From the NCBI RefSeq assembly GCF_014200305.1, contig NZ_JACHBL010000001.1, positions 1,426,001 to 1,490,000 on the forward strand: DNA of 64,000 bases. Reading direction: 5' to 3'. This stretch comes from Neomicrococcus lactis. GTDB taxonomy: Bacteria; Actinomycetota; Actinomycetes; Actinomycetales; Micrococcaceae. The notes beneath the pieces were generated by a model. The model ran no database searches. It was not told the origin of the DNA and worked only from the letters and a program-made list of their open reading frames with translations. How positions within the stretch are numbered: the first letter of the stretch is position 1; every line of letters starts with the position of its first letter. Below are positions 53,396 to 61,580 of the stretch, piece after piece. The translations under genes and the position numbers were made by a program.

Positions 53396-54862
53396 TCACG
53401 TTCCCGAGTCAGCTCCGACCAGTTCGGGGTGGAAGTGGTAGTTCCGTCGTGGTTTCTGATCGGGGTCGACGGCTTTCGGCGGAACCCAATACGGCACACC
53501 TCTGCCCATGTCGATCTTCCATGGGGTGTCATGCACCAACTTGTGGTGGAAGTGGCAGACGAGGACACCGTTTTCGATGGTGGTTGGTCCGCCTTTGCTC
53601 CATTCCTGAACATGGTGGGCTTCGCAACCATCGGCCGGAACCGTGCAGCCAGGTGCCGAACACCCAAGATCCCTCGCGTAGAGAATCTTCCGCTGCTCCG
53701 TCGTGAACAATCTCTGCGGAACTCCAACGTCCAGGACTCGTCCTTCACCATTCAACACAATCGGCAAAAGGTCCGCATTGCAAGCAATGCGCCGGATGAG
53801 TCCTGGATCAATCGGTCCGACCTGCGCCGAATGCGATTGGAACGTCTTGTGCGAAGCAAGCCGACCCTGCAGCGTCTCGGCATCGATCGTCACCATGACC
53901 TGCGGACGCAAACCACCATTCTGTGGCAGCTTGTTCGTGGAAAGACCAGCCTGGATCGTGCGCATCAGCCCATCGGCAAGCTTCTGAGAACGCGTGCGGG
54001 AGTCCTTCAGTTCCTCCGCGACGGCATCTTCGTCTGCTGGGCTCGAAACGGCGTCGTCGAAGAGCATTTCGGATGCCGTGTCCGATCCACCGTTGCCGCC
54101 ATTGGTGGTCTTGATGCGTGGATTCGCCTCGAAAGAAGAGCCCGCGACGAGGGTCGCCCACTGCTCATCATCAAGATAAAACTCGCCATGATTCAGGCCG
54201 TACTTGCGGCCAATCAAGTGGAGTCCTTGAAACTGTTTAGCCAGCTCCGATGTTGGCTGCACGTTCTTGGTGTTCAACCGGTTCAACCAGTTCTTACCCA
54301 CGGTGGTGACCAGAGGTGCTCCGCCTTGATGCTGGGCCTGGACGAGAGCGGCTTCCATGTCCCGCCTCACCCGTGCCGTATCCAAGTCAGGTGTGGCATT
54401 GGAGAGGACTGTGGCCTTATCAAGCTCACGGATCATCGTCGAGGCAGTCGAGAGACTGGTGCCACCACTGTTGAACAGTTCGGCCACTGCCGGGTACTTG
54501 GGCTCAACAGCCTGGTCGTATTCGTCCGTGCCGGATTGAAGCGCATCGGCAAGGGCCACTCGTCGTCGGATCTCAGACTTCGTCACGCCAAGCCGCTCAG
54601 CCAAACGCTCCTCGGGGGTTTTCGTGCGCAATCGCGTACCAACACCAGTTGCTTGAGCGTCCTGCGCCGCACGAACAAACGCGGCAGCGGCATGAACCTG
54701 AAATCGCGTGAGAAACCGGGACATGGCCTCGACGGCGTCGGCATAATCAGCCCACTGGTCATCGCTGAGTCGGGTCAGCTGGGTGTCAGTGAGGGAGTCG
54801 AACTCAGTCCGCACAGCGTCTGAATAGGTGAGCATTCGTTGGAGTAGTTGCGTGGTGGTCAT
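53396..54862 (-). CDS. DUF222 / HNH endonuclease domain protein (13E12-repeat type)
   Basis: A 488-residue protein of the actinobacterial DUF222-HNH family, often present in many copies per genome and linked to mobile DNA. Residues 1-330 are the helical DUF222 region (LSDDQWADYADAVEAMSRFLTR, ERLAERLGVTKSEIRRRVALAD). The C-terminal HNH motif is CSAPGCTVPADGCEAHHVQEW, then NGVLVCHFHHKLVH, with the paired Cys and His of the zinc/metal site intact. Start is ATG 54862. The cellular role is not known; a homing or repair-type nuclease is inferred. Confidence 0.9.
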   Translation of the reverse strand: MTTTQLLQRMLTYSDAVRTEFDSLTDTQLTRLSDDQWADYADAVEAMSRFLTRFQVHAAAAFVRAAQDAQATGVGTRLRTKTPEERLAERLGVTKSEIRRRVALADALQSGTDEYDQAVEPKYPAVAELFNSGGTSLSTASTMIRELDKATVLSNATPDLDTARVRRDMEAALVQAQHQGGAPLVTTVGKNWLNRLNTKNVQPTSELAKQFQGLHLIGRKYGLNHGEFYLDDEQWATLVAGSSFEANPRIKTTNGGNGGSDTASEMLFDDAVSSPADEDAVAEELKDSRTRSQKLADGLMRTIQAGLSTNKLPQNGGLRPQVMVTIDAETLQGRLASHKTFQSHSAQVGPIDPGLIRRIACNADLLPIVLNGEGRVLDVGVPQRLFTTEQRKILYARDLGCSAPGCTVPADGCEAHHVQEWSKGGPTTIENGVLVCHFHHKLVHDTPWKIDMGRGVPYWVPPKAVDPDQKPRRNYHFHPELVGADSGT

Positions 54863-54947
54863 GCGATCAGCCCCCGTAGGCTCCGGATCGAATTGATAAC
54901 TCCAGCCTATCGAAGATACAAACGAAGCACCACGAAATACTCGAATT

Positions 54948-55005
54948 TGTGGAAAAGTATTTTTCCTTCACCCACAGTTATAGATGAGATATTCGGTTAT
55001 CCACA
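54948..55005. promoter_or_regulatory. AT-rich segment with two DnaA-box-like sites
   Basis: TTATCCACA (54997-55005) is a perfect match to the classic DnaA box, and TTTTCCACA (minus strand, 54956-54948) differs from it by one base. They lie in an AT-rich 160-base stretch upstream of the DUF222-HNH gene and beside the IS256-family insertion. There is no dnaA or dnaN here, so this is not the chromosomal origin. Confidence 0.35.
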
Positions 55006-55013
55006 GAAGGAGA

Positions 55014-55021
55014 AAAGACAG
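55014..55021. repeat. Target-site duplication of the IS256-family element, left
   Basis: AAAGACAG, identical to 56332-56339. Confidence 0.9.
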
Positions 55022-56331
55022 GGGTTATAGGCACGAATGTGTGTACAGATTAGGCTTGCTTGCCTTGTGGGAGTAGGCGTGTAGGGTCCTGCTTATGCTT
55101 TGAAAGCATATGGGGTGCCTGTTGCTTCTCATCGGCCACGTTGTGGTGTATGTGATTGTGTTCTGGTCAAGAACGGTAAGACCTCGGCTGGTCGTGCTCG
55201 GTGGCGGTGCAAGTCGTGTGGTGCTTCGCAGGTTCGTTCACGATCTGATGTCACTCGTAAGAGCGAACTGACTCAGTTCTTGACATGGATCCTGGGTACT
55301 CAGTCGCAGGCAGCCATGGCAGGTTCAGCGCGTGGTTTCCGGAAGCGTATTCAGTGGTGCTGGCGCGTTGAGGTTCCACCGCCTGTGCCCACCGGCGTAG
55401 TGCATCATCAGCTCATGCTTGATGGCACCTATTTCAACGGGTGGTGCGTGCTGATCGCCTATAACGGCAAGTACGTGGTGGATTGGCAATGGTGCGATCG
55501 AGAGAAAAAGATCGCCTGGCAAGTCCTACTCGAGCGGATCCCGGCACCGGCGGTGGCGATCATTGATGGTGGTACCGGGCTACGTGCCGCGTTGAAGGAA
55601 ACGTGGCCGGAGTCGAAAGTTCAACGCTGCTATTTTCATGTGTTCCAGAACATCCGTCGCGAGCTCACCTTCCAGCCACGGCTACCAGCCGGTAAAGAAC
55701 TCGCAGCCCTGACGAGGGTCTTGATGAAGGTCAGCACCCAAGACGAAGCCATTGCGTGGTTGCGTGAATACGCCGCGTGGGAGGCGAAATGGGACGAGTT
55801 CCTCAAGCACCGAACCAAAGCGAAAACCGGTCAGGAACGCCCCTCAAGCGTCTCGAGAAACAGTCACTGGTGGTACACGCATCAACGCTTACGCCGAGCC
55901 CGGAACGTGTATCGACGCCTCATCCAAGAACACTGCTTATTCACGTGGTTAGACACTGACCTGCAACCAGACACCGGCGAGAAAATTCACCGGACCACAT
56001 CCCCGTTAGAAGGCGGACCGAACAAAGCGATCAAAGAGCTCTTACGGCTGCATCGAGGACTCCCCGAAGAGCACGCCAGAACCGCTGTGGACTGGCTCCT
56101 CGAATCCCTCACCGAACACCCCAGACAACCCTGGAGCCTCGTGAAACCAGAACACCTCAACCCGGCCCAACGGACCAAAAACGCATCAATGGAAAGCGAT
56201 GAATCGCAAGCCCCAGAAACCTACAGCAACCACTTCAGCTGGGAAGACGGAAACGGCATCCAAACCGGCTGGGCCGGCAGAAACCAACCATGACACGCCG
56301 AAACCTGTACACACATTTGTGCCTATAACCC
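55022..56331 (+). mobile_element. Complete IS256-family (IS1249-like) insertion sequence
   Basis: 1310 bases bounded by 27-bp inverted repeats that differ at one base: left GGGTTATAGGCACGAATGTG... and right, reverse-complemented, GGGTTATAGGCACAAATGTG.... A perfect 8-bp duplication AAAGACAG flanks it. The intact ends, intact transposase and perfect duplication point to a recent insertion. Confidence 0.95.
55100..56293 (+). CDS. IS256-family (IS1249-like) transposase
   Basis: A 397-residue transposase from TTG 55100. An N-terminal zinc ribbon (CGVCDCVL...WRCKSCGAS) is followed by the DDE core: first Asp in HHQLMLDGTYFNG, second in VAIIDGGTGLRAAL, the CYFHVFQN motif after it, and the third acidic residue in RTTSPLEGGPNKAIKELL. 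The ends and the frame are intact, so it should be active. It is the only gene of the element. Confidence 0.93.
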   Translation: MKAYGVPVASHRPRCGVCDCVLVKNGKTSAGRARWRCKSCGASQVRSRSDVTRKSELTQFLTWILGTQSQAAMAGSARGFRKRIQWCWRVEVPPPVPTGVVHHQLMLDGTYFNGWCVLIAYNGKYVVDWQWCDREKKIAWQVLLERIPAPAVAIIDGGTGLRAALKETWPESKVQRCYFHVFQNIRRELTFQPRLPAGKELAALTRVLMKVSTQDEAIAWLREYAAWEAKWDEFLKHRTKAKTGQERPSSVSRNSHWWYTHQRLRRARNVYRRLIQEHCLFTWLDTDLQPDTGEKIHRTTSPLEGGPNKAIKELLRLHRGLPEEHARTAVDWLLESLTEHPRQPWSLVKPEHLNPAQRTKNASMESDESQAPETYSNHFSWEDGNGIQTGWAGRNQP

Positions 56332-56339
56332 AAAGACAG
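56332..56339. repeat. Target-site duplication of the IS256-family element, right
   Basis: AAAGACAG, identical to 55014-55021. Confidence 0.9.
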
Positions 56340-56370
56340 GGCTCCGCCGTCGTAGTCAGTGCTTAAATAC

Positions 56371-56406
56371 AAAGCGCGCCGCGTCCCCGAAAGGAAGCGA
56401 CGCGCT
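56371..56406 (-). terminator. Terminator of the aldehyde dehydrogenase gene
   Basis: On the minus strand AGCGCG (56406-56401) pairs with CGCGCT (56377-56372), with further inner GC pairs, and TTTGTATTT follows. The IS256-family element inserted just beyond it. Confidence 0.65.
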
Positions 56407-56426
56407 ATTGCGATGGAAGCTAAGAA

Positions 56427-57914
56427 CTACTTAGCGTCAGTGAAAGGATCAGCAATGCCGATGTACTGCACCGTGGTGTATTCGTCGATACCCTCGGCGC
56501 CGCCCTCGCGGCCCAAGCCGGACTGCTTGACGCCACCGAATGGCGCTGCAGCATTGGAAATGACGCCAGCGTTGAAGCCAACCATGCCGAATTCGATCTG
56601 TTCAGCCACGCGAAGAAGCTTCGAGAAGTCCTTCGTGAAGACGTAAGACGCCAAGCCATACTCGGAAGCGTTTGCGAGCTTGATAGCGTCTGCTTCCGTC
56701 GCGAACGTGGTCACAGGAGCAACCGGTCCGAAGATCTCCTGGCGGAGGATCTCGGCGTCGTTCGGGACGTTGTTGAGGACGGTTGGCTTGTAGAAGTAGC
56801 CGTCGCCCTCGAGCTTCTCGCCGCCCGTTACTACGGTGGCGCCAGCGGCAACAGCGGAGGTCACGAGCTCGTGGATGTCATCGCGAGCGCCCGAGTCGAT
56901 GATCGGACCAACCTGCGAATCGTCTTCGGTACCGCGGCCAAGCTTCAAAGCGGACAACGCAGCAGCGAACTTCTTCGTGAACTCTTCAGCAACCGTGTCC
57001 TGAACCAAGAAGCGGTTAGCGGCGGTGCAAGCCTCGCCCATGTTACGCATCTTGGCAGCCATAGCGCCTTCAACAGCCTTGTCCAGGTCAGCGTCTTCGA
57101 AGACGATGAACGGAGCGTTGCCACCAAGCTCCATGGACGTGCGCAAAACGTTGTCGGCAGCATCCTTGAGCAACTGGCGACCCACTGGAGTGGAACCGGT
57201 GAAGGACACCTTACGGAGGCGGTGGTCCTTCATGATTGGGCCGGAAATTCCGGAAGCCGACTTCGAGGAAACGATGTTCACGACGCCAGCAGGAACGCCA
57301 GCTTCAAGCAAAATCTGGCCGAAGAGCTGCGAGGTCAACGGGGTGAGCTTCGCAGGCTTCAAGATAGCCGTGCAACCCGCAGCAATCGCTGGGCCAACCT
57401 TGCGGGTAGCCATCGCAAGAGGGAAGTTCCAAGGCGTAATGAGCAGTGCTGGGCCAACCGGCTTGCGCTGTACCAAAATCTTGTTCTTGCCTTCAGGCGT
57501 GGTGACATAGCGGCCGTAATCGCGGACTGCTTCTTCAGAGAACCAGCGCAGGAACTCGTTGCCGTAGGTCACTTCGCCCATGGCTTCATTGAAAGGCTTA
57601 CCCATTTCAAGGGTCATGATGAGGGCGAAGTCCTCGGCGCGTTCCTGAATGAGTTCGAAAGCGCGGCGAAGGATGTTGGAGCGCTCGCGTGGAGCGGAAA
57701 GTGCCCATGCGGCCTGTGCCTTGTCAGCAGCGTCAAGAGCAGCAAGCGCATCTTCAGAAGTTGCGGATGCGAGGGTTGCAAGAACCTTGCCGGTGGCTGG
57801 ATCATGCACGTCGTAGGTGCTGCCATCGGAAGAATCGCGCCACTCACCGTTGATGAGCAGGCCCTTCGGGATCGAGGCCAGCAGTTCGGCTTCGCGTTCG
57901 GGAGTGATAGTCAT
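56427..57914 (-). CDS. gabD: NAD(P)-dependent succinate-semialdehyde dehydrogenase family protein
   Basis: Oxidises succinate semialdehyde to succinate at the end of the GABA route; other aldehydes are possible substrates. 495 residues from ATG 57914, chosen for its GGAGG site (the open frame begins four codons earlier at a GTG within that site). Class markers: LLITPWNFPLAMATRKVGPA, SFTGSTPVGRQL, MELGGNAPFIVFEDADL with the general-base Glu, and the catalytic Cys in MGEACTAANRF. The C-terminal SGLGREGGAEGIDEY is intact. No gab transporter or transaminase is adjacent. Confidence 0.9.
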   Translation of the reverse strand: MTITPEREAELLASIPKGLLINGEWRDSSDGSTYDVHDPATGKVLATLASATSEDALAALDAADKAQAAWALSAPRERSNILRRAFELIQERAEDFALIMTLEMGKPFNEAMGEVTYGNEFLRWFSEEAVRDYGRYVTTPEGKNKILVQRKPVGPALLITPWNFPLAMATRKVGPAIAAGCTAILKPAKLTPLTSQLFGQILLEAGVPAGVVNIVSSKSASGISGPIMKDHRLRKVSFTGSTPVGRQLLKDAADNVLRTSMELGGNAPFIVFEDADLDKAVEGAMAAKMRNMGEACTAANRFLVQDTVAEEFTKKFAAALSALKLGRGTEDDSQVGPIIDSGARDDIHELVTSAVAAGATVVTGGEKLEGDGYFYKPTVLNNVPNDAEILRQEIFGPVAPVTTFATEADAIKLANASEYGLASYVFTKDFSKLLRVAEQIEFGMVGFNAGVISNAAAPFGGVKQSGLGREGGAEGIDEYTTVQYIGIADPFTDAK

Positions 57915-58038
57915 AGTGACCTCCACGGTGTATACGGATTAACGGCGGGAATTTGGTTCAACGCTAGTGCACGGCTATTTCAAGTCCAATTCAAGGGCGC
58001 ACAATTACACCCCCATGACGTTGTGAGCGTGCACAACG

Positions 58039-58902
58039 TCATTTCTTGCGCGACTCCACCACGGCGGCATACAGCTCGCGTTGCGGGACGCGCTCTCGTT
58101 GGGCCACCGCTTGGACAGCTTCTTTCAAGCGCAGTCCGCTTTCAATCAGCGAATTGACGCTTTCCACAAGGTCTAGCGCCTGCGCCTTTTGCTCCGGCGG
58201 GGCGCCGCCGAGGACCACCACAATCTCGCCACGCACCTCATTACTTGCGGCCCAATCATGCACTTCGGCAAGCGATCCGCGGATGACTTCTTCGTGAAGC
58301 TTCGTAAGCTCGCGGCACACGGATACGCGGCGTTCGTCGCCGAATGCGTCCTGCATGGCGCTCAACAAAGTCTCCAACCGGTGCGGCGCCTCGAAGAACA
58401 CCATGGTGCGGCGTTCAGTCGCTAGCTCACTCAACCGTTCGGCACGTTCGCCGGCCTTGCGCGGGATGAAGCCCTCAAAAGTGAAGCGATCCGTCGGCAG
58501 ACCAGACACTGCGAGCGCGGTCAGCACAGCACTCGGCCCCGGAATAGTGGTGACGGAAATTCCCGCTTTCATCGCGGCATGCACCGCACGGAAGCCAGGA
58601 TCGGACACGGTGGGCATCCCGGCGTCGGATACAATCACAACGGATTTCCCGGACGACGCCGCAGCCAACAGTTCCGCTGCCCGCTCCGCTTCGTTGTGCT
58701 CGTGATAGGAAACTACGTCCCCAGTGAGCTTCAAGCCCAGGGCGTTGACCAAGTGGTGAAGTCGGCGGGTATCTTCCGCGGCCACAATGTCCGCAGTCTG
58801 GAGCGCGTGCTCAAGCCGCGGCGTCGTATCCCCCAAATTTCCAATGGGAGTGCCAGCCAGAACTATTTCACCCGGGCGCAGCGGGGACAACGAACGATCC
58901 AT
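58039..58902 (-). CDS. rsmI: 16S rRNA (cytidine-1402-2'-O)-methyltransferase
   Basis: A tetrapyrrole-methylase-fold SAM enzyme acting on C1402 of 16S rRNA. 287 residues. LAGTPIGNLGDTTPR, AAEDTRRLHHLV, SYHEHNE, VSDAGMPTVSDPG and TIPGPSAVLTALAVSGLPTD are all in place. Start is ATG 58902. Divergence from the pmt side is the usual actinobacterial context, here with a secreted nuclease gene inserted between them. Contains a copy of the dispersed motif core at 58651-58665 and a weaker one near 58815. Confidence 0.96.
   Translation of the reverse strand: MDRSLSPLRPGEIVLAGTPIGNLGDTTPRLEHALQTADIVAAEDTRRLHHLVNALGLKLTGDVVSYHEHNEAERAAELLAAASSGKSVVIVSDAGMPTVSDPGFRAVHAAMKAGISVTTIPGPSAVLTALAVSGLPTDRFTFEGFIPRKAGERAERLSELATERRTMVFFEAPHRLETLLSAMQDAFGDERRVSVCRELTKLHEEVIRGSLAEVHDWAASNEVRGEIVVVLGGAPPEQKAQALDLVESVNSLIESGLRLKEAVQAVAQRERVPQRELYAAVVESRKK
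58651..58665 (-). repeat. Dispersed motif core, copy 9
   Basis: Minus strand GCTGCGGCGTCGTCC, inside rsmI. The 15-base core is intact but the left part (AGGCGA) is not conserved. Confidence 0.6.
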
Positions 58903-59034
58903 AACTCTAGCCTACGCACCGCTGGGCATGTCGAGATGCGTCATGTACTAAAACATGCGGCTGACCTGCAGATATGCTAAATCACTTCCCATTTGGGAAA
59001 TCCCCGACCTTCACCATCACTGGAGCAATTCACC

Positions 59035-59715
59035 TTGTCCCGTTCTCTCTCTTCATTTCGTGCCTTGATCGCCACGGCGGCCTCCACGATCGCTATCGCT
59101 GTCATCGCTATTGGCGGCGCAGTTCCGGCTGAATCTGCCACCACCTATAGCGCGCCATTGCGTACCGCAGTGAAATCTCTACCCGTGGCCGCCGAATCAA
59201 ATTCCGGCTATGACCGTGACCGCTACTTCGGTCAGTGGAAAGACCTCAACAAGGATTGCCAGAACACTCGGCAAGAAGTCCTTCTGCAAGAAACCCGCAT
59301 CACGGCGCGCTACACCTCAACGAAGCGCTGCAACGTGAAGAGCGGTAAGTGGATCACCTCATGGGACAACCGCACTCACACGAGCGCCACCACGGTGCAG
59401 ATCGATCACACTGTGCCAGTTCACGAGGCTTGGGGTTCCGGAGCTAAGAAGTGGACGCAAGCAAAGCGTGTGGCTTTCTACAACGACATCACGGACAAGC
59501 GCACCTTGAACGCTCAGACCAGCGCATTGAATTCAGCGAAGGGCGCACGAGGCCCAGAGCAGTGGTTGCCTCCCAAGAACCGCTGCGCCTATGTGACCAG
59601 CTGGGTTGCCGTCAAGAAGCGTTGGGGATTGACCGTTGACGCCACGGAGAAGGCTGCGCTCACCCGTTTGGCTGCCGCTTGCCCTAACGTCACGGTGACG
59701 GTGGTTCGCCAATAG
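59035..59715 (+). CDS. Secreted HNH-type nuclease (DUF1524-like)
   Basis: A 226-residue protein, started at TTG 59035 (GGAG upstream); the longer frame from 58993 adds residues before the signal peptide. A signal peptide spans about 1-34 (SRSLSSFRALIATAAS..., cleavage near PAESA). The mature part shows QIDHTVPVHEAWGSGA, with the DHxxP HNH-core of DUF1524/GmrSD-type nucleases, and then NAQTSALNSAKGARGPEQWLPP, with the conserved Asn and His-partner region. Many actinobacteria secrete such proteins. Nutritional or competitive DNA degradation is inferred. Confidence 0.88.
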   Translation: MSRSLSSFRALIATAASTIAIAVIAIGGAVPAESATTYSAPLRTAVKSLPVAAESNSGYDRDRYFGQWKDLNKDCQNTRQEVLLQETRITARYTSTKRCNVKSGKWITSWDNRTHTSATTVQIDHTVPVHEAWGSGAKKWTQAKRVAFYNDITDKRTLNAQTSALNSAKGARGPEQWLPPKNRCAYVTSWVAVKKRWGLTVDATEKAALTRLAAACPNVTVTVVRQ

Positions 59716-59769
59716 GAAGCACAGCTAATCTCCCCTTCGAAATTTGATACGGCGAGATCTGCAGTCGAT

Positions 59770-59806
59770 AGAGCAGGCGATCCTTCACGGGGTTGCCTGC
59801 TCTTTT
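59770..59806 (+). terminator. Terminator after the secreted nuclease gene
   Basis: AGAGCAGGC (59770-59778) pairs with GCCTGCTCT (59795-59803), followed by TTTG. Confidence 0.85.
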
Positions 59807-59906
59807 GTCTTTGATCAACCATGCAGGCACCGGGAACCACATACATTCGTCTGCGAGTCCGCCCCTACCTTCGGGTTGACCGATTTACGGCGTAATTGCC
59901 GGTAAA

Positions 59907-61547
59907 GTGCAGAGGGTGAGCCTTGTGAAATCGGACGCTGCGCGTCGCGTCGTAGATCCGAAGGAAGCGTTCACTGAAGAATCTTTGCTCTCCCGGCTCC
60001 TCGAGTTACCGCGCGGAGTCCAGAAGTGGTCCGCCGGGCGCATGGGATGGATTGTCCCGCTCGTCATCACGATGCTCGCCGGCATCATGCGGTTTGTGAA
60101 TCTTGATCACCCGCACGCGCTCATTTTTGATGAGACCTATTACGTCAAAGACGCCTACACCATGTTGCAGGCTGGCTACGAACTGCAATGGCCGGACGAT
60201 GCGAACCCCGGCTTCCTTGCTGGCAATCCCGTCCTGGCTGGCGGCCCTGAATATGTAGTTCACCCCCCGCTCGGAAAATGGCTCATCGCTCTTGGCATGT
60301 TGGTGTTCGGCTGGGAAAACGGGATGGGCTGGCGTTCCGGTCCGGCGCTCTTTGGCACGCTCTCCGTGCTGTTCGTGACTCTCATTGCCCAGCGCATGTT
60401 CCGCTCGGTGGGACTCGGCGCGATGGCCGGCCTCTTCATCGCCGTAGACGGTCACCATCTGGTGCTTTCCCGCACGGGCCTGCTGGATATTTTCTTGATG
60501 TTCTTTGCCGTCGCGGCGTTCTACTTCTTGCTGATGGACCGCGATTACGGGCGGCGCAAGCTCGCCGTCAAGGTGGCAACCGTGGCCGCGGCGAACGGCG
60601 GCATCCCCACCAAAAAGCACCTGCTGTACGGCCCCTGGATTGCGTGGCGCCCGTGGCGACTCGTGGCCGCCGCGATGCTCGCCGGCGCCGTTTCCGTCAA
60701 ATGGTCCGCCCTCGCGTTCATCGCCATCTTCTGCTTGCTCGCCGTCTGGTGGGACACGCAAGCCCGCCGCCAGGCTGGCATCAAGCACTGGCTCTCCGCC
60801 GCAATCTTCCGCGACGGACCACTCGCTTTCATCACCATGATCCCGCTCATCGGCGTCCTGTACCTGAGCACGTGGACCGGTTGGATCCTCTCCGCTGACG
60901 GGTACAGCCGCCAATGGGCCGCCGAAAACCCGGGCCAGGGACTCTCCTTCTTGCCGAACTGGCTCAACTCGCTTGCCGAGTACCACCGCAGTGCCTACGC
61001 TTTCCACCAGTCGTTGCAGTCTGACCACGACTGGGAATCCGGACCCTTCTCCTGGCTTGCTGCAGGCCGCCCCGTGCTGTTCTATCTAGAGACGCGCGGC
61101 GTTGGCGTCGACGGTTGCACCGCAGCCGAAACCTGCCGCCAAGCCATCACGGACCTGCCCAACCCCTTGTTGTGGTGGTCGGGATCCATCGCCATGGTGG
61201 TGCTTTTCATCGTGTGGCTCGGCAACCATGATTGGCGCGCAGGCGCAATTCTCGCTGGCATCGCGGCCGGCTACCTGCCGTGGTTCATGTACCCCGAGCG
61301 CACTATGTTCTTCTTCTACACGATCGGCTACGAGGCATTTCTGATCCTTGCGATCGTGTACCTTGCGGGCCGCCTCATCAGCCGCCACTATCAGGATCCC
61401 GTGCGCCAATCGGCGGGGATCATTGCGGTTGGCCTGTTCGTCGTGGCAGTCCTCCTCATCTCAGCTTTCTTCTGGCCGGTCTGGACGGGCGAAACCATCC
61501 CGTACGATCAATATCGATTGAGAATTTGGATGCCGAGTTGGAGTTAA
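59907..61547 (+). CDS. pmt: Dolichyl-phosphate-mannose-protein mannosyltransferase (Pmt)
   Basis: A GT39 integral membrane enzyme that adds mannose to Ser/Thr of exported proteins. 546 residues with about ten membrane helices. After a cytoplasmic N-terminus the first loop carries NLDHPHALIFDETYYVKDA, the DE motif needed for catalysis. VVHPPLGKWLIALG and the C-terminal PWFMYPERTMFFFYTIGYEAF are also typical. Start is GTG 59907; GTG 59916 three codons later fits a leaderless message from a TAAAGT -10. Its partner rsmI lies upstream and divergent. Confidence 0.95.
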   Translation: MQRVSLVKSDAARRVVDPKEAFTEESLLSRLLELPRGVQKWSAGRMGWIVPLVITMLAGIMRFVNLDHPHALIFDETYYVKDAYTMLQAGYELQWPDDANPGFLAGNPVLAGGPEYVVHPPLGKWLIALGMLVFGWENGMGWRSGPALFGTLSVLFVTLIAQRMFRSVGLGAMAGLFIAVDGHHLVLSRTGLLDIFLMFFAVAAFYFLLMDRDYGRRKLAVKVATVAAANGGIPTKKHLLYGPWIAWRPWRLVAAAMLAGAVSVKWSALAFIAIFCLLAVWWDTQARRQAGIKHWLSAAIFRDGPLAFITMIPLIGVLYLSTWTGWILSADGYSRQWAAENPGQGLSFLPNWLNSLAEYHRSAYAFHQSLQSDHDWESGPFSWLAAGRPVLFYLETRGVGVDGCTAAETCRQAITDLPNPLLWWSGSIAMVVLFIVWLGNHDWRAGAILAGIAAGYLPWFMYPERTMFFFYTIGYEAFLILAIVYLAGRLISRHYQDPVRQSAGIIAVGLFVVAVLLISAFFWPVWTGETIPYDQYRLRIWMPSWS

Positions 61548-61580
61548 TTCGGTTTTCATACGCAAATCAAGGAGTTTCCC

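Noticed and set aside
54948-55005. A replication origin
   Set aside because: Two DnaA-box-like sites alone, with no dnaA, dnaN, gyrB or box cluster, do not make an origin.
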